A stretch of 64,000 nt of DNA from Clostridium uliginosum (GTDB taxonomy: Bacteria; Bacillota; Clostridia; Clostridiales; Clostridiaceae), in NCBI RefSeq assembly GCF_900112485.1, contig NZ_FOMG01000009.1, forward strand, positions 62,001-126,000, read 5' to 3'. Of this stretch, positions 63,457 through 64,000 are shown in pieces (position 1 is the stretch's first letter; each line of letters begins with the position of its first letter). Below the pieces are notes generated by a model. The model saw only the letters and a program-made list of their open reading frames with translations. It was not told where the DNA came from and did not search any database. A program made the translations under genes and the position numbers.

Positions 63457-64000
63457 ATGGATGGAATGAAATTTATTCAAGTTATACCAAGAATTAGAGT
63501 ATACGAGACAAAACTCCTTGATAAAGCAAAAATAGATAGAATGATTGATTCTAACTCTGCAAATGAAGCTCTAAAAGTGCTTCAAGAAACAGAGTATGCC
63601 AATGTTATGACAAATGTTAAGAGAGCAGAGGATTATGAAATAATATTAAGTGAAGAATTGAAGAGATTATTTCACGTAATGTATGATATAACCCCAGTAA
63701 AGTCTCTTATTGACTTAATGAGTATTAAATATGATTATCAAAATATAAAAGTAATTTTAAAAGGTATGTTTCTTAAACAAGATTTATCTTATTTATTGAT
63801 ACATGTTGGAACAATTGAAGTTTCAAAATTAAAGTATTTAATAGAAAATAATGACATACAAGATTTATCTCCGCTTATGAGAGAAGCAACAGAAGAAGCA
63901 ATTAATAACTTTGAAACTACTAAAGATCCTCAAATCATTGATATTATATTAGATAAATATATGTTTAAAGCATTAATACAAATTAAGAATGAAATAAAAG
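63457..64000 (+). CDS. ntpC: V-type ATP synthase subunit C (partial, runs off window)
   Basis: 181 residues visible, from MDGMKFIQVIPRIRVYETKL. Helical V0 subunit (d-type) that caps the rotor ring and couples it to the central stalk; DYQNIKVILKGMFLKQD is typical. SD AAGGAGG 6 nt upstream. A, B, D and the remaining subunits should follow beyond the window. Confidence 0.92.
   Translation, partial: MDGMKFIQVIPRIRVYETKLLDKAKIDRMIDSNSANEALKVLQETEYANVMTNVKRAEDYEIILSEELKRLFHVMYDITPVKSLIDLMSIKYDYQNIKVILKGMFLKQDLSYLLIHVGTIEVSKLKYLIENNDIQDLSPLMREATEEAINNFETTKDPQIIDIILDKYMFKALIQIKNEIK

Overview
The window is AT-rich chromosomal DNA from a Firmicute, most likely Clostridium sensu stricto of the C. beijerinckii / C. 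saccharobutylicum type. The basis is very low GC, strong AGGAGG-type ribosome sites, frequent TTG/GTG starts, SpoVB-like flippases, paired LonB and Lon, short HisG with HisZ, and a V-type ATPase whose K subunit closely resembles Enterococcus NtpK. The species is inferred, not proven. There are about 56 protein genes, two of them cut by the window edges. I see no rRNA, tRNA, intact IS transposase, prophage or CRISPR array.

Layout. 1-1666: drug-efflux MFS gene with a TetR repressor and two LmrA/QdoR-like operator boxes. 2169-6932: DEAD-box RNA helicase, ECF sigma / DUF4179 anti-sigma pair, SSAT-like acetyltransferase. 7284-16830: complete histidine pathway hisZGDCBHAFIE with a convergent PHP histidinol-phosphatase. 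17139-18547: candidate antisense-strand sRNA and two small or unknown genes. 18646-27397: proteostasis block tig, clpP, clpX, lonB, lon, engB. 27724-29190: three low-complexity Cys/Gly/Asn-rich proteins and a C-rich 3'UTR. 29370-34436: EF-hand-like lipoprotein-size protein, PerR-type regulator, small unknowns, pncB. 34437-39293: UvrD-like helicase, MFS, Crp/Fnr regulator, 32-residue membrane peptide. 39766-47459: FtsA-like ATPase, M20 amidohydrolase, RluA pseudouridine synthase, two Wzx/MurJ-type flippases. 47882-54614: membrane PQQ-dehydrogenase-like protein, then a Bce-type antimicrobial-peptide module (two-component system, SLT-domain protein, ABC transporter). 55146-59862: chemoreceptor, methyltransferase-like protein, B12-binding radical SAM protein. 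60071-64000: V-type ATPase operon (H, I, K, E, start of C), predicted Na+-coupled.

The dominant unexplained structure is intergenic. At least twenty copies of one imperfect palindrome (termini GGCACATTCAAAAAAATA and GGCACATGAAAGAAAATA; 20-390 bp) occupy most gaps. Sixteen of the larger copies, plus some miniature and variant copies, are flanked by an exact direct repeat of TTA or TAA, so they look like MITEs with a 3-bp TWA target duplication. A second family (termini GGCTATGTTTTAAAA, with GTTGATATTG further in) shows an 8-bp duplication in its cleanest copy. One family-1 copy sits inside a family-2 copy upstream of hisZ, which dates the insertions. Gene-free stretches over 300 bases are mostly made of these elements plus terminators and promoters; remaining blank parts are stated in the entries.
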